A stretch of DNA of 64,000 nucleotides from Trichococcus patagoniensis (GTDB taxonomy: Bacteria > Bacillota > Bacilli > Lactobacillales > Aerococcaceae): NCBI RefSeq assembly GCF_003051085.1, contig NZ_QAOM01000011.1:1-64000 (forward strand), in the 5' to 3' direction. The position numbers and the translations under genes were made by a program. The notes under the pieces were generated by a model. It saw nothing but the letters and a program-made list of their open reading frames with translations. It did no database searches and was not told the origin of the DNA. Numbering within the stretch: position 1 is the stretch's first letter; each line of letters opens with the position of its first letter. Below, piece after piece: positions 1 to 10,929 of this stretch.

Positions 1-123
1 ATACAAAGTATCGTCTTCGTTTGCTTCGACCGAAGTCTAAGCTCCTTGCACATTTGGTTCGTTCATTCTTTATTCAGTTTTCAAAGGTCAATCGTGTATC
101 ACGTGTTACGTGATTGCTTATTT
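1..123 (-). other. rRNA-type leader transcript, start only
   Basis: Read on the minus strand this stretch contains TTTGAAAACTGAATA (about 70-84), a sequence typical of rRNA operon leaders and 16S-23S spacers in Lactobacillales, followed by a short hairpin near the edge. It lies directly downstream of a near-consensus promoter and has no convincing ORF. I infer that an rRNA operon, or at least a stable-RNA transcript, begins here and continues left of the window. The RNA genes themselves are not visible. Confidence 0.55.
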
Positions 124-152
124 ATAATACCACTTGACCAGCTCGTTGTCAA
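124..152 (-). promoter_or_regulatory. strong sigma-A promoter, probably of an rrn operon
   Basis: On the minus strand TTGACA (152-147) and TATTAT (129-124) are separated by exactly 17 bases. Upstream of the -35 lies a run of A/T tracts (about 155-185) that resembles an UP element. The combination of consensus boxes, A/T-rich upstream DNA and an rRNA-type leader is what stable-RNA promoters look like. The region 153-437 between this promoter and comC holds nothing else I can identify. Confidence 0.75.
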
Positions 153-437
153 CGTCTTTTTAAAATATTTTTTAAGATATTTTAAACGTTTTCGAACTGC
201 AGTAGCAACTCTTATATATTATCAAATTCAGAATCATCTGTCAACAACTATTTTTTATCGGGACAAAAGATTAATTTGACAACTTAAACAGTCTACCATC
301 TGACGGACGCCCTGTCAACAATAAAAGGAATGTTTTTGAAAATGGGCTATCAAATGTTTTCCGAATCCGCAGACAAAAAGATTCCACAGACTAGTTGCGG
401 ATATTATAGTCAGTTTGTTCGTCAAGGAGGAATTGTT

Positions 438-1175
438 TTGACCATCGTTGCTTATGTATCCATCTTTTATTTCGGAGCCATTTTCGGATCTTTTTTCACC
501 GTCCTGGGAACGCGCATCCCCATCAAAGAAAACTTCACCACCACACGTTCCCACTGCATCCATTGTCAGCATACGCTGCAGACCAAAGATCTTTTTCCGA
601 TTTTTTCTTACGTGTCCCACCGCGGGAAGTGTGCGTACTGCTCCACAAAAATAGATGCAATGTACTTCACTTCGGAAATCATTTCTGGTTTCGTGGCGTG
701 TCTGCTCTATTATTTCTACGCAACAGATCTTTGGCAGTTGGCTGCTCTCGCTTTTGTGTTCTCGCTGCTGCTGGTCATATCGATCGCCGACTATCTCTAT
801 CTGTTGATTCCCGATCGCTTTCAGCTTTTATTGCTGTTTGGTGTCTTGTTTCGCCAAGCCGTCCTTCCGGTGGCGGATTGGCTGGGAGCCTTCATCAGTT
901 TCTTCGTGATTTTTTCTTTGTTGTTTTTCACAAGTCTCTCTCTTCCTGACGGGATCGGGGGCGGAGATGTCAAACTGCTTTCGATCTTGAGCCTCACTTT
1001 CGGGTTGGAACCCACCTTGTTCATCATTCTATTAGCCAGTTTCTCCGCAGGTTCCTATTTTCTGCACACCCACATGGCGAAAGGCAGCTCCTTGCAGCGC
1101 AGATTGCCTTTCGGTCCCTTCCTCGCCGCGTCTGCTGTTGTGGTGCACTTCGCACAGATGCTTTTAATCCGTTGA
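438..1175 (+). CDS. comC: type IV prepilin peptidase (competence, ComC/PilD family)
   Basis: Membrane aspartyl protease that cleaves and N-methylates prepilin-like pseudopilins needed for DNA uptake. The protein has an N-terminal domain with two CxxC pairs (CIHC and CAYC), several hydrophobic segments, and the catalytic GGGDVKLL motif, the GxGD-type signature of the family. An in-frame ATG occurs at 330, but the start I chose is TTG at 438: it has a perfect AAGGAGG seven bases upstream, gives a normal length of about 245 residues and begins just before the first membrane segment. It stands alone, converging on rpoC. A partner competence operon is not in the window. A broken sigH/comX-like gene at 26.5 kb raises the question of whether competence still works in this strain. 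Confidence 0.88.
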   Translation: MTIVAYVSIFYFGAIFGSFFTVLGTRIPIKENFTTTRSHCIHCQHTLQTKDLFPIFSYVSHRGKCAYCSTKIDAMYFTSEIISGFVACLLYYFYATDLWQLAALAFVFSLLLVISIADYLYLLIPDRFQLLLLFGVLFRQAVLPVADWLGAFISFFVIFSLLFFTSLSLPDGIGGGDVKLLSILSLTFGLEPTLFIILLASFSAGSYFLHTHMAKGSSLQRRLPFGPFLAASAVVVHFAQMLLIR

Positions 1176-1221
1176 TGCCTCTTTGATACTATTTGGGAAT
1201 TGCATTCATGCTCAGAAATAA

Positions 1222-1349
1222 CCCGTCAAAACATTGTTGACGGGGAAAATCAGTTCAAATCACAGTCAGAAAACCCGTCAAAACCACCTTGGCGGGGAAA
1301 AATGTCCGCGGACAACTTGAGTTCCCCCGCCAAACCCATTTTCGCGGGG
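1222..1349. repeat. triple stem-loop array, family A (~52-base period)
   Basis: Three inverted repeats begin at about 1222, 1274 and 1325. Units 1 and 2 have arms CCCGTCAA and TTGACGGG/TTGGCGGG; unit 3 has CCCCGCCAA and a TCGCGGGG-type arm. Loops are 7-8 bases and the spacers between hairpins are of similar length. No open reading frame covers the array. The layout matches arrays of other sequence at 39.7, 39.96 and 49.3 kb. The rest of 1176-1378 shows nothing further. Confidence 0.7.
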
Positions 1350-1378
1350 AATTCCGCCACCAAATCCAAACTAAAACC

Positions 1379-1423
1379 AAAAAACGTCCCGGAAAAGCAA
1401 TTTGCTTTTCCGGGACGTTTTTT
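1379..1423 (-). terminator. rpoC terminator, probably bidirectional
   Basis: A perfect inverted repeat with a GC-rich core (ACGTCCCGG...CCGGGACGT) and A/T flanks that give a T-run on either strand. It ends four bases from the rpoC stop codon and also lies downstream of comC, so it can serve both converging genes. Confidence 0.92.
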
Positions 1424-1426
1424 GTT

Positions 1427-4400
1427 TTATCCTCTGTAGTCAGATAGGTTTGAACCAGTTTCGGCTGTGTCAGTGATGCTATAGACGCTCTCACTTTCGG
1501 CTTCGACGGCTTTCGGCTCCATCTTACGGTAGCGGGCCATACCTGTACCAGCAGGGATGATCTTACCGATGATAACATTCTCTTTAAGACCCAATAAGGA
1601 ATCTTTCTTGCCGCGGATCGCAGCATCCGTCAAGACACGAGTCGTTTCTTGGAAGGAAGCAGCAGACAAGAAGCTGTTTGTTTCCAAGGACGCTTTTGTG
1701 ATCCCCAACAGGACTGGACGGGCTGTTGCTGGAACTTCCCCAGCGTTGATGACAGAACGGTTACGGTCTTCGAAATCTGAGATATCCATCAGTGTACCTG
1801 GCAGGATATCTGTTGAACCCGGATCCATAACGCGGACTTTACGCAACATTTGACGGACCATAACTTCGATATGCTTGTCGCCGATTTCTACCCCTTGCAT
1901 ACGGTATACTTTCTGAACTTCGCGGAGCAAGTAAGTCTCAACAGACAGTACGTCACGGACGCGCAACAAGCTCTTAGGCTCGATGGATCCTTCAGTCAAT
2001 GGATCACCACGGTGAACGATGTCGCCTTCAGCCACTTTCGTACGTGCAGTGTAAGGGATGGTATACGTTCTTGTATCCGTGATACCTTTGACTGTTACTT
2101 CTTTGGAACGATCGGACGCACTTTCATCGATGGAGACAACTTCCCCGGTAACTTCTGTGATGATAGCTTGCCCTTTCGGATTACGCGCTTCAAAGATTTC
2201 TTGGATACGCGGCAAACCTTGTGTGATATCGTCTCCGGCAACCCCACCCGTATGGAATGTACGCATGGTCAATTGGGTACCTGGTTCACCGATGGATTGG
2301 GCAGCGATCGTACCGACTGCTTCACCGACCTCAACATTTGAACCAGTAGCCAAGTTGCGGCCGTAGCAACGTTTGCAGACGCCGTGTCTTGTGTGGCATG
2401 TGAATACGGAACGGATCGTCACTTCTTCGATACCGGCATCAATGATTTCTTTCGCCATATCTTCTGTGATCAATTGGTTATGCACAGCAAGAACTTTGCC
2501 GTTCTCAGGATGGATAACTGTTTTTTGAGTATAACGGCCAATCAGACGCTCTTCCAAGTCCTCAATGACTTCATTGCCTTCTCGGATGGAACGGACTATC
2601 AGACCACGATCGGTTCCGCAATCGTCTTCACGGATGATGACATCTTGCGCCACGTCAACCAAACGACGAGTCAGGTAACCTGAATCGGCTGTCTTCAAGG
2701 CTGTATCGGTCATCCCTTTACGAGCTCCATGGGTAGAGATAAACATTTCCAAAACGCTTAGTCCTTCACGGAAGTTCGAAGTGATCGGCAATTCCATGAT
2801 CTTACCGTTTGGAGCAGCCATCAGACCACGCATACCCGCCAACTGGGTAAAGTTGGAGATGTTACCACGGGCTCCGGAATCACTCATCATGAAGATCGGG
2901 TTTTCTTGTCCCAATGTCTTCATCAGCTCGACTTGGATTTCGTCCTTCGCCATGTTCCATGTCATGATGACACTGGTGTATCTTTCATCATCAGTGATCA
3001 GACCACGACGGAATTGTTTCATGATATTATCGACTTTTTTGTGGGCTCTATCCAGAATTTCCGCTTTGGATTCCAATACCAAGATATCGGCGATCCCTAC
3101 GGTGATACCTGCACGAGTCGAGATTTTGTAACCTAGGTCCTTCATTTTGTCCAGCATCTTCGAAGTTTCCGTTACTTGGAACTTCTTGAATACGGCAGCA
3201 ATGATGTTCCCAAGGTATTTCTTCTTGAACGGTCCGACAATTTCTTGTTTTTTGATGAACGCTGGAATATCTTCGCCGGGTTCGGCAAAATATTTATCCG
3301 GAGTCGCAACGTCCAAGTTGAATTGGGTAGGTTCATTCAGGTACGGGAATTCATCAGGCATGATTTCGTTGAAGAAGATCTTACCGACTGTCGTTACCAA
3401 CAGACGGCCTCTTTGCCATTCTGTCCATGGTTTCTTAGGCAACGAAAGCGTGCTGATCGCTACTCTTGTATGCAGATGGACAAAGCCACCTTCATAAGCC
3501 AGGCCAGCTTCTTCCGCATTCGAGAAGATCATTCCTTCGCCGACTTTATTTATTTCTTCCAGAGTCAGGTAATAGTTACCCAAGACCATATCCTGGGATG
3601 GTGTTACGACTGGTTTGCCATCTTTCGGATTCAAGATGTTCTGTGCAGCCAGCATCAATAGACGCGCTTCTGCTTGTGCTTCTTCGCCCAGCGGTACGTG
3701 GACGGCCATTTGGTCACCATCGAAATCGGCATTGTAGGCTTCACATACCAACGGGTGAAGACGGATTGCTTTACCTTCGACAAGTACCGGTTCAAAAGCT
3801 TGGATACCCAAACGGTGAAGCGTCGGTGCGCGGTTCAGCAATACTGGATGTTCTCTGATGACATCTTCCAATACATCCCATACATCATCGTCCATACGGT
3901 CGATTTTGCGTTTTGCATTTTTGATGTTGCTTGCGATGTCACGGGCAACCAATTCTTTCATCAAGAACGGTTTGAACAACTCGATCGCCATTTCTTTCGG
4001 CAATCCGCATTGATACATTTTCAGGAAAGGTCCAACTACGATTACGGAACGTCCGGAGTAGTCAACACGTTTACCCAGCAAGTTTTGACGGAAACGTCCT
4101 TGTTTCCCTTTCAACATGTGCGAAAGTGATTTCAACGGACGGTTACCTGGTCCTGTTACAGGACGGCCGCGACGACCGTTATCGATCAAAGCATCGACTG
4201 CTTCCTGCAGCATACGTTTTTCATTCTGAACGATGATGTTCGGTGCATTCAAGTCCAACAAACGTTTCAGACGGTTGTTACGGTTTATGACACGACGGTA
4301 AAGGTCGTTCAAGTCACTTGTTGCGAAACGGCCGCCTTCCAATTGAACCATCGGACGCAAATCTGGAGGGATTACCGGGATTACATCCATGATCATCCAG

Positions 4401-5071
4401 CTAGGTTTGTTTCCTGAAGAACGGAAAGCATCCAAGATGTCCAAACGACGGATCGCACGCGTACGTTTTTGTCCAGTCGCGGATTTCAAGTCTTCTTTTA
4501 ATTGTTCACATTCAGTATCGACATCCACACGATCAAGCAATTGCTTGATTGCTTCCGCTCCCATGGCCGCATGGAAACTGTTTCCGAATTGCGCCCGTTT
4601 GTCACGGTATTCTCTTTCCGTCAGCAACTGCTTCGATTCCAACACAGTGTCACCTGGTTCGATGACAACGTATGAAGCGAAGTAAATGATTTCTTCCAAT
4701 GCGCGCGGGCTCATATCCAATACAAGTCCCATACGGCTAGGAATCCCTTTGAAGTACCATACATGGGTTACAGGAGCAGCCAATTCGATATGGCCCATTC
4801 TTTCACGACGGACCTTAGCGCGGGTTACTTCAACGCCACAGCGATCGCAAACGATGCCTTTGTAACGGATACCATTGTATTTACCACATGAACATTTCCA
4901 GTCCTTTTGCGGTCCAAAAATTCTCTCACAGAACAAACCTTCTTTTTCAGGTTTCAGTGTTCTGTAGTTGATTGTTTCTGGTTTTTTAACTTCCCCGTAA
5001 GACCAGCTACGGATCTTATCAGGAGAAGCCAAAGAGATTTGCATACTTTCAAATTTATTAACGTCTATCAA
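1427..5071 (-). CDS. rpoC: DNA-directed RNA polymerase subunit beta'
   Basis: Largest subunit of RNA polymerase, forming the active-site clamp with beta. The N-terminal zinc site is present ([20 protein letters not shown], about residues 60-80), and the magnesium-binding [10 protein letters not shown] lies near residue 450. The C-terminal part carries the second zinc site ([13 protein letters not shown]). At 1214 residues it has the usual Firmicute length. The start is TTG at 5071 with AGGGAGG eight bases upstream, giving an N-terminus ([19 protein letters not shown]) typical of Lactobacillales beta'. It is the last gene of the rpoBC unit, 119 bases after rpoB, and ends at a strong terminator. 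Confidence 0.98.
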   Translation of the reverse strand: MIDVNKFESMQISLASPDKIRSWSYGEVKKPETINYRTLKPEKEGLFCERIFGPQKDWKCSCGKYNGIRYKGIVCDRCGVEVTRAKVRRERMGHIELAAPVTHVWYFKGIPSRMGLVLDMSPRALEEIIYFASYVVIEPGDTVLESKQLLTEREYRDKRAQFGNSFHAAMGAEAIKQLLDRVDVDTECEQLKEDLKSATGQKRTRAIRRLDILDAFRSSGNKPSWMIMDVIPVIPPDLRPMVQLEGGRFATSDLNDLYRRVINRNNRLKRLLDLNAPNIIVQNEKRMLQEAVDALIDNGRRGRPVTGPGNRPLKSLSHMLKGKQGRFRQNLLGKRVDYSGRSVIVVGPFLKMYQCGLPKEMAIELFKPFLMKELVARDIASNIKNAKRKIDRMDDDVWDVLEDVIREHPVLLNRAPTLHRLGIQAFEPVLVEGKAIRLHPLVCEAYNADFDGDQMAVHVPLGEEAQAEARLLMLAAQNILNPKDGKPVVTPSQDMVLGNYYLTLEEINKVGEGMIFSNAEEAGLAYEGGFVHLHTRVAISTLSLPKKPWTEWQRGRLLVTTVGKIFFNEIMPDEFPYLNEPTQFNLDVATPDKYFAEPGEDIPAFIKKQEIVGPFKKKYLGNIIAAVFKKFQVTETSKMLDKMKDLGYKISTRAGITVGIADILVLESKAEILDRAHKKVDNIMKQFRRGLITDDERYTSVIMTWNMAKDEIQVELMKTLGQENPIFMMSDSGARGNISNFTQLAGMRGLMAAPNGKIMELPITSNFREGLSVLEMFISTHGARKGMTDTALKTADSGYLTRRLVDVAQDVIIREDDCGTDRGLIVRSIREGNEVIEDLEERLIGRYTQKTVIHPENGKVLAVHNQLITEDMAKEIIDAGIEEVTIRSVFTCHTRHGVCKRCYGRNLATGSNVEVGEAVGTIAAQSIGEPGTQLTMRTFHTGGVAGDDITQGLPRIQEIFEARNPKGQAIITEVTGEVVSIDESASDRSKEVTVKGITDTRTYTIPYTARTKVAEGDIVHRGDPLTEGSIEPKSLLRVRDVLSVETYLLREVQKVYRMQGVEIGDKHIEVMVRQMLRKVRVMDPGSTDILPGTLMDISDFEDRNRSVINAGEVPATARPVLLGITKASLETNSFLSAASFQETTRVLTDAAIRGKKDSLLGLKENVIIGKIIPAGTGMARYRKMEPKAVEAESESVYSITDTAETGSNLSDYRG

Positions 5072-5190
5072 GGGGCCAACCTCCCTTTATTCTTTGAGCT
5101 GCCCAAAATGCTCTATCTGCGTTTCTCGTGAGGCAATGCGCTTTGATCAAACATGCACCCGAACGCCTCAGCAGCGTCCGGGAACACGAA

Positions 5191-8100
5191 TCAGTCTCTC
5201 TTCATTGCTTCAGATTGTTTATTTAATCTTTCCATATTCACAACATCGTCTTCTTCATCCATGTCGCGCAATTCGATTTCTTCTTCTGCTTCATCAAGCA
5301 CTTTCATATCCAATCCGAGTGCTTGCAATTCTTTCACCAATACGCGGAATGATTCAGGTACACCTGGACGAGGAATTGTTTCGCCTTTGACGATCGCTTC
5401 GTATGTTTTCACACGACCGACAACATCATCTGATTTGTATGTCAAGATTTCTTGCAATGTATAGGCAGCACCATAAGCTTCCAGTGCCCAAACTTCCATC
5501 TCTCCGAAACGTTGTCCACCGAACTGAGCTTTACCACCCAACGGTTGTTGCGTAACTAAAGAGTATGGTCCAGTTGAACGAGCATGCAATTTATCATCGA
5601 CCATGTGGGACAGTTTCAGATAGTACATGACGCCGACTGATACACGGTTATCGAACGGTTGACCTGTACGGCCATCATAAAGGATCGTTTTGGCATCGTT
5701 CGCCATACCGGCTTCAGCCACCGTACCCCAAACGTCATCTTCATCCGCTCCATCGAATACTGGAGATGCGACGTAGATGCCTAATGAACGGGCAGCCATA
5801 CCTAAGTGAAGTTCCAATACTTGTCCGATGTTCATACGCGATGGTACCCCTAGAGGGTTCAACATGATGTCAACAGGAGTGCCGTCTGGCATGTATGGCA
5901 TATCTTCTTCAGGCATGATACGGGACACAACCCCTTTGTTACCATGACGTCCGGCCATTTTATCCCCTTCGTTGATCTTACGTTTTTGAACGATATAGAC
6001 ACGCACCAACAGATTCACACCAGGTGACAATTCATCCCCTGCTTCACGGGTAAAGATCTTCACATCGTGGACGATACCGCCGCCGCCGTGAGGAACACGT
6101 AGCGATGTATCGCGCACTTCGCGCGCTTTTTCACCGAAGATGGCATGCAACAGACGCTCTTCCGCAGACAGTTCCGTCATCCCTTTAGGAGTGACTTTAC
6201 CGACCAGGATATCCCCGTCTTTGACTTCCGCACCGATGCGGATGATGCCGCGCTCGTCAAGATCTTTCAAAGCATCTTCGCCGACGTTAGGCAATTCGCG
6301 GGTGATTTCTTCAGGTCCAAGCTTCGTATCACGTGCTTCTGATTCATATTCTTCGATATGGATAGAAGTGTACACATCATCACGCACAAGACGTTCGTTC
6401 ATGATAACAGCATCTTCGTAGTTGTAACCTTCCCAAGTCATGAAGGCAACCAAAACGTTCTGTCCAAGAGCCATTTCGCCTTTTTCCATAGATGGGCCAT
6501 CCGCTAATGTCTCGCCGACATCGACACGGTCTCCCAAAGCTACGATCGGACGTTGGTTATAGCAAGTTCCTGAGTTGGAACGTTGGAACTTGATGATTTC
6601 GTATTTATCCAAAGCGCCATTGTCGCGACGGACACGGATTTCTTTGGCATCCACGTATTCAACCACACCATCATTCTGGCACAACAGGGCTGCACCTGAG
6701 TCATGAGCGGCTTTGTATTCCATTCCGGTACCGACAAACGGTGCTTGCGGGTTGATCAACGGAACAGCTTGACGTTGCATGTTGGCACCCATCAAAGCAC
6801 GGTTGGAGTCATCGTTTTCCAAGAACGGAATGCAGGCTGTCGCGACAGCAACTACTTGTTTTGGAGAAACGTCCATGTAATCGACGCGTTCGATCGGAAC
6901 TTCCAAGTTGTCATGGATATAACGGGCCATGACGATATTATTGGCGAAGCTTCCGTCTTCCAATAGGACCGAGTTGGCTTGCGCAACGGTGAAGTTATCT
7001 TCTTCGTCAGCGGTCAAGTAGTCGATGATATTGGTAACTTTGTGCGTGTTCCAGTCGACACGACGGTATGGCGTTTCAATGAAGCCATATTTGTTGATTT
7101 TTGCGTAACTGGACAAGCTGTTGATCAGTCCGATATTCGGGCCCTCAGGCGTTTCGATCGGACACATACGGCCATAGTGGGAATAGTGAACGTCTCGGAC
7201 TTCATATCCGGCACGGTCCCGCGTCAAACCGCCGGGTCCTAAGGCTGAAAGACGACGTTTGTGCGTCAATTCGCCCAATGGATTCGTTTGGTCCATAAAC
7301 TGTGACAATTGGGAAGAACCAAAGAATTCTTTGATTGCAGCCACTACCGGGCGGATGTTGATCAATTGTTGCGGCGTTACGGTAGAAACATCCTGGATGG
7401 ACATTCTTTCGCGCACGACACGCTCCATCCGTGACAAACCGATGCGGAATTGGTTCTGCAACAACTCTCCGACTGAACGGATACGTCTGTTACCCAAATG
7501 GTCGATGTCATCCGTTGTTCCCAATCCTTCAGTAAGGTTGAAGAAGTAGTTCATGGAAGCAAAGATGTCGGCAGTCGTCAGATGTTTGATATCGTCAGCA
7601 ATTTCGGAATTTCCGATGATGTTGATGACTTTCTCAGGGTCTTTCTTAGAGTAGACTTTCACTACCTGCATAACGACAGGATCAGTCACAACGCCATCAT
7701 CAGAAGGATACAACGTCACTTGGTTCAAGCCGTTATCCAAATAAGACGTTAAGCGTTCCATCATGCCGCGGTCCAATTCGGTCCCTTTTTCTGCGATGAT
7801 TTCACCTGTTTCAGGATCGACCAATGTTTCAGCCAATATCTGGTTGTACAAGCGTGTTTTGACATTCAATTTTTTATTTACTTTATAGCGTCCAACCGGA
7901 GCCATGTCATATCTTCTTGGGTCGAAGAAACGGGCATTCAGCAAGTTACGCGAGCTGTCGGCCGTTTTCGGTTCGCCTGGACGAAGTCTCTCGTAGACGT
8001 CTTTCAACGCTTCTTCTGTTCTGGAGTCCGATGCGTTTTTATGCACGTCTTTTTCCATAGTCAAACGTAAGCTTTCGTGGTCGCCGAAGATTTCAAGAAT

Positions 8101-8727
8101 CTGGTCATCCGAACCGAAGCCCAATGCGCGGACCAAAACGGTCAACGGGATTTTTCTGGTACGGTCGATACGGACGTAAGAGATGTCTTTCGCATCCGTC
8201 TCATATTCCAACCATGCGCCACGGTTAGGAATCAATGTGTTTCCGAAACTTTCTTTTCCGTTTTTGTCCATCTTTTTATGGAAATAAACGCCTGGAGAAC
8301 GAACCAACTGGGAGACGATAACACGTTCCGCTCCGTTGATGATGAAGGTACCCATGTCTGTCATTAATGGGAAATCCCCAAAGAAAACTTCCTGGTCTTT
8401 GATTTCACCTGTTTCTTTGTTGATCAAACGCAGTTTTACATAAATCGGTGCCGAGTAGTTGGCATCATGTGCACGTGCTTCTGAAACAGTGTATTTTGGA
8501 TCATGGAATTCATAATCGACAAATTCCAATGCTAAGTTCCCTGTGTGATCTTCGATCGGCGTGATGTCCTTGAACATCTCTTTGATCCCGGTTTCCAGGA
8601 ACCATTCATAAGAATCCGATTGAATCTCAATCAGGTTAGGAAGCTCTAACACTTCACTGATACGCGAATAACTTCTGCGGGTACGTTGTTTCCCGAATTT
8701 TTCATTATGCCCTAACAACTTCTTCAC
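5191..8727 (-). CDS. rpoB: DNA-directed RNA polymerase subunit beta
   Basis: Catalytic subunit of RNA polymerase, 1178 residues. The rifampicin pocket reads [20 protein letters not shown] followed by RLSALGPGG, the drug-sensitive wild-type pattern. The fork-loop and [11 protein letters not shown]-type segment and the C-terminal [23 protein letters not shown] block that contacts beta' are intact. The start is uncertain: GTG at 8727 gives [12 protein letters not shown] but the Shine-Dalgarno is weak; a TTG nine bases downstream is an alternative. The acidic C-terminal tail is normal for the family. It is transcribed from the promoter at 8965-8993. Confidence 0.98.
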   Translation of the reverse strand: MKKLLGHNEKFGKQRTRRSYSRISEVLELPNLIEIQSDSYEWFLETGIKEMFKDITPIEDHTGNLALEFVDYEFHDPKYTVSEARAHDANYSAPIYVKLRLINKETGEIKDQEVFFGDFPLMTDMGTFIINGAERVIVSQLVRSPGVYFHKKMDKNGKESFGNTLIPNRGAWLEYETDAKDISYVRIDRTRKIPLTVLVRALGFGSDDQILEIFGDHESLRLTMEKDVHKNASDSRTEEALKDVYERLRPGEPKTADSSRNLLNARFFDPRRYDMAPVGRYKVNKKLNVKTRLYNQILAETLVDPETGEIIAEKGTELDRGMMERLTSYLDNGLNQVTLYPSDDGVVTDPVVMQVVKVYSKKDPEKVINIIGNSEIADDIKHLTTADIFASMNYFFNLTEGLGTTDDIDHLGNRRIRSVGELLQNQFRIGLSRMERVVRERMSIQDVSTVTPQQLINIRPVVAAIKEFFGSSQLSQFMDQTNPLGELTHKRRLSALGPGGLTRDRAGYEVRDVHYSHYGRMCPIETPEGPNIGLINSLSSYAKINKYGFIETPYRRVDWNTHKVTNIIDYLTADEEDNFTVAQANSVLLEDGSFANNIVMARYIHDNLEVPIERVDYMDVSPKQVVAVATACIPFLENDDSNRALMGANMQRQAVPLINPQAPFVGTGMEYKAAHDSGAALLCQNDGVVEYVDAKEIRVRRDNGALDKYEIIKFQRSNSGTCYNQRPIVALGDRVDVGETLADGPSMEKGEMALGQNVLVAFMTWEGYNYEDAVIMNERLVRDDVYTSIHIEEYESEARDTKLGPEEITRELPNVGEDALKDLDERGIIRIGAEVKDGDILVGKVTPKGMTELSAEERLLHAIFGEKAREVRDTSLRVPHGGGGIVHDVKIFTREAGDELSPGVNLLVRVYIVQKRKINEGDKMAGRHGNKGVVSRIMPEEDMPYMPDGTPVDIMLNPLGVPSRMNIGQVLELHLGMAARSLGIYVASPVFDGADEDDVWGTVAEAGMANDAKTILYDGRTGQPFDNRVSVGVMYYLKLSHMVDDKLHARSTGPYSLVTQQPLGGKAQFGGQRFGEMEVWALEAYGAAYTLQEILTYKSDDVVGRVKTYEAIVKGETIPRPGVPESFRVLVKELQALGLDMKVLDEAEEEIELRDMDEEDDVVNMERLNKQSEAMKRD

Positions 8728-8964
8728 CCCTACTTAAATTTAGACCTTTAGCGACAACACACTCTTATGTTGCATTTTCGCAACAAGTGTTACGTTTTTG
8801 TTACATATACATTCCGCAACGTTTTTTTGGCAAAAAAAAACCAAAAGAAGGTTGCAATTTCTGAGAAAATTACTCTTTCTTTTGTTTTCTGCCTCGAAAA
8901 GCGCGTCTGGACAATATTTCAGTCGCGTTTTCTGAATTATCTTATGCGTCTATATTACCTTACT

Positions 8965-8993
8965 ATTCTACACACATGGCTTTCATTTGTCAA
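8965..8993 (-). promoter_or_regulatory. rpoBC promoter
   Basis: TTGACA (8993-8988) and TAGAAT (8970-8965) with a 17-base spacer on the minus strand, about 240 bases before rpoB. The long untranslated leader between promoter and rpoB (8728-8960) is A/T-rich with one stretch of opposed A and T runs near 8820-8845 but no clear attenuator. This suggests rpoBC can be transcribed separately from the ribosomal protein genes upstream. Confidence 0.8.
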
Positions 8994-9032
8994 TAGCCTT
9001 CTGCCCGTATCCGGAGCGATCCGGGACGCGCA

Positions 9033-9641
9033 TTAAGCCTTGACTGATTGGATGATCCAATACCCTTTGTCGCGTGCGATGACTTCGACATTCCCGAAGA
9101 CATCCAGCATTTTCTGCTCCGCACTCGGCGCGCCTTGCTTCTTTTGGATGACCACAGTCAACGTGCCACCCGACAAGAGATGCGTGTGTGCTTCCGACAG
9201 GATGCGATGGACGACCTGTTTCCCGGCGCGGATCGGCGGATTGCTGACGATTGCAGCGAATTGCCTTCCTTGCGGCACTTGGTCATAAGTATTCGATTCG
9301 TAGACTTTCACATTGCGGATGTTGTTGGCTTCCGCATTTCTGCGTGCCAAAGACAAAGCCCGCTCGTTTACGTCCACCATCTCCACCAGTCTGGCAGGAT
9401 AAGCATACGCGAGCGCAAGCCCCATCGGACCGTAACCGCAGCCGACATCCAGGATATCCCCGGCCACTTCCTCATTCAAGTGGAAGCTTTCGATCAATAA
9501 GTGCGAACCGAAGTCGACCGTTCTTTTGGAGAAGACGCCGCTGTCCGAGATGAAACGGAACTCACGACCCCTCAATGGAAACGTCCAGGAAGTTTCCTTG
9601 CTTTCGGTTTCAGGGTTCTTTGCGTAGTAATGATTTGACAT
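9033..9641 (-). CDS. class I SAM-dependent methyltransferase, RsmC-like
   Basis: Probable 16S rRNA guanine-N2 methyltransferase relative of RsmC/YbxB. The SAM-binding motif I (DVGCGYGPMGLALA, about residue 60) and the base-binding NPP motif (SNPPIRAG) are present. 202 residues is the usual length for this single-domain Gram-positive version. ATG at 9641 has AGAAGGAG a short distance upstream. The position between rplL and rpoB is conserved in many Firmicutes. Substrate is inferred from family and context only. Confidence 0.85.
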   Translation of the reverse strand: MSNHYYAKNPETESKETSWTFPLRGREFRFISDSGVFSKRTVDFGSHLLIESFHLNEEVAGDILDVGCGYGPMGLALAYAYPARLVEMVDVNERALSLARRNAEANNIRNVKVYESNTYDQVPQGRQFAAIVSNPPIRAGKQVVHRILSEAHTHLLSGGTLTVVIQKKQGAPSAEQKMLDVFGNVEVIARDKGYWIIQSVKA

Positions 9642-9689
9642 ATTTCCAACTCCTTCTGACGGAAGTCCGATACTGCACGGAAAATATAA

Positions 9690-9719
9690 GAAAAGCCAGG
9701 ATAATTGCTTATCCTGGCT
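9690..9719 (-). terminator. rplL terminator
   Basis: Eleven-base-pair stem AGCCAGGATAA/TTATCCTGGCT with a four-base loop, followed on the minus strand by TTTTC. It lies between rplL and the methyltransferase gene, so the latter is reached mainly by read-through or by its own start. Confidence 0.85.
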
Positions 9720-9776
9720 AGTCTATTTACACAATCAAGAATTGTGTTTCTGTAGAAACAATCTTTTGAAAAAAGA

Positions 9777-10142
9777 TTATTTAATTGTTACAGAAGCGCC
9801 AACTTCTTCTAATTGAGCTTTCAATGCTTCAGCATCTTCTTTAGATACAGCTTCTTTGATAACGCCAGGAGCGCCGTCAACTAGAGCTTTAGCTTCTTTC
9901 AAGCCTAGGCCTGTAGCTTCACGTACAACTTTGATTACTTTGATTTTTGAATCGCCAGTTGAAGTTAATTCAACGTTGAATTCAGTTTGCTCTTCTTCAG
10001 CTGCTGCTACTGCACCTGCTGCTGCTACTGGAGCTGCAGCTGTTACGCCGAATTCTTCTTCGATAGCTTTTACTAAGTCGTTTAATTCTAGAACTGTTGC
10101 TACTTTGATGTCAGCAATGATTGCTTCGATGTTTAATGACAT
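9777..10142 (-). CDS. rplL: 50S ribosomal protein L7/L12
   Basis: Stalk protein that recruits translation factors to the ribosome. The 121-residue sequence has the N-terminal dimerisation helices, the Ala-rich hinge ([15 protein letters not shown]) and the C-terminal domain with [20 protein letters not shown], all hallmarks of the family. It follows rplJ by 82 bases and ends just before a terminator. As usual for this gene, it is co-transcribed with rplJ and controlled by the L10 leader. Confidence 0.98.
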   Translation of the reverse strand: MSLNIEAIIADIKVATVLELNDLVKAIEEEFGVTAAAPVAAAGAVAAAEEEQTEFNVELTSTGDSKIKVIKVVREATGLGLKEAKALVDGAPGVIKEAVSKEDAEALKAQLEEVGASVTIK

Positions 10143-10224
10143 TTTGTGTTCCTCCGTTTTTGGTTTTAGTTTTTTTGCGCCTCCCGAGGGAAGCTTTTGT
10201 TTGATTCTTCAACAGAACTGCAGA

Positions 10225-10725
10225 TTATGCAGCTTCGCCGTCTTTTTCGGATACAGCTTTAATAGCCAACGCAAAGTTGCGGACTGGAGCTTGTAGTACT
10301 GAAAGTAACATAGAAAGCATACCTTCGCGGTTTGGTAGTTTTGCCAAAGCTTCGATTTCTTCTTTAGAAGAAACGTTCCCTTCAACGATACCACCTTTGA
10401 TTTCTAGTTTTTCAGCAGTTTTTGCGAATTCAGCCATAATTTTGGCTGGAGCAACAACATCTTCAGAACTGAATGCAACAGCAGTAGGTCCTTTGAAAAT
10501 GCTTTCCATTCCTTCCAAACCTGCAGCGACAGCAGCACGTATCATTAGAGAGTTTTTGATAACTTTCATTTCTACGCCAGCTTCACGCAATTGTTTTCTT
10601 AATTCAGTCACCTGTTCAACAGTAAGACCTAAATAATCAACAACGACTACAGATGCGGATTCTTGGATTTTTGTTGTCAGTTCTTCAACCAACAGTTGTT
10701 TTTTTGCAATAGCAGCTTCACTCAT
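10225..10725 (-). CDS. rplJ: 50S ribosomal protein L10
   Basis: Anchors the L7/L12 dimers to 23S rRNA. The N-terminal RNA-binding domain ([24 protein letters not shown], split here as a family hallmark) is followed by the C-terminal helix that binds L12 ([20 protein letters not shown]). A longer reading frame would start at GTG 10737, but that codon overlaps the GGGGGTG ribosome-binding site, so I chose ATG 10725 ([10 protein letters not shown]), giving 166 residues. Confidence 0.96.
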   Translation of the reverse strand: MSEAAIAKKQLLVEELTTKIQESASVVVVDYLGLTVEQVTELRKQLREAGVEMKVIKNSLMIRAAVAAGLEGMESIFKGPTAVAFSSEDVVAPAKIMAEFAKTAEKLEIKGGIVEGNVSSKEEIEALAKLPNREGMLSMLLSVLQAPVRNFALAIKAVSEKDGEAA

Positions 10726-10772
10726 CTTATATTTCACCCCCTGGATTTTATGATAGAATTTCTTGTAAAAAC

Positions 10773-10801
10773 AAAAAACTCTATGTCACCTAGACATAGA
10801 G
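10773..10801 (-). terminator. L10 leader attenuator
   Basis: Nine-base-pair stem CTCTATGTC/GACATAGAG with loop and then six T on the minus strand, about 45 bases before the rplJ start. In the L10 leader of Firmicutes such a hairpin attenuates rplJL when L10(L12)4 is in excess. Confidence 0.85.
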
Positions 10802-10893
10802 GATCCATAAATATCTCATTGGATTCTTCCTCGGCAGGTATATTAAGGCTCGCACCCCCTGCTGTCTTCGGTAAGCATATATTAACCTCAACG
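10802..10893 (-). ncRNA. ribosomal protein L10 leader
   Basis: Noncoding segment between the rplJ promoter and the attenuator. It carries interrupted GC-rich arms (for example GGGGGTGCGAGCC on the minus strand) that can pair as expected for the autoregulatory L10 leader. The assignment follows position and the adjacent attenuator; I could not compare it with a covariance model. Confidence 0.65.
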
Positions 10894-10922
10894 ACTATAC
10901 CAAAGATAGTCGTTCAGGTCAA
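10894..10922 (-). promoter_or_regulatory. rplJL promoter overlapping a dyad
   Basis: TTGACC (10922-10917), 17-base spacer and TATAGT (10899-10894) on the minus strand, beginning only seven bases after the rplA stop codon. The -10 box lies inside an inverted repeat, ACGACTAT/ATAGTCGT (10891-10898 and 10906-10913). The dyad could instead be the base of the leader RNA or a weak end signal of the rplKA transcript. Confidence 0.65.
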
Positions 10923-10929
10923 GGTTTTT

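Noticed and set aside
330-437. ATG start 36 codons upstream for comC.
   Set aside because: No ribosome-binding site is near it, the extra residues are not hydrophobic or conserved, and TTG 438 has a perfect AAGGAGG.
1850-9500. Many plus-strand open frames of 60-160 codons opposite rpoC, rpoB and the methyltransferase gene.
   Set aside because: They lie antisense to highly conserved genes, lack ribosome-binding sites and show no family features. They arise from the codon pattern of the real genes.
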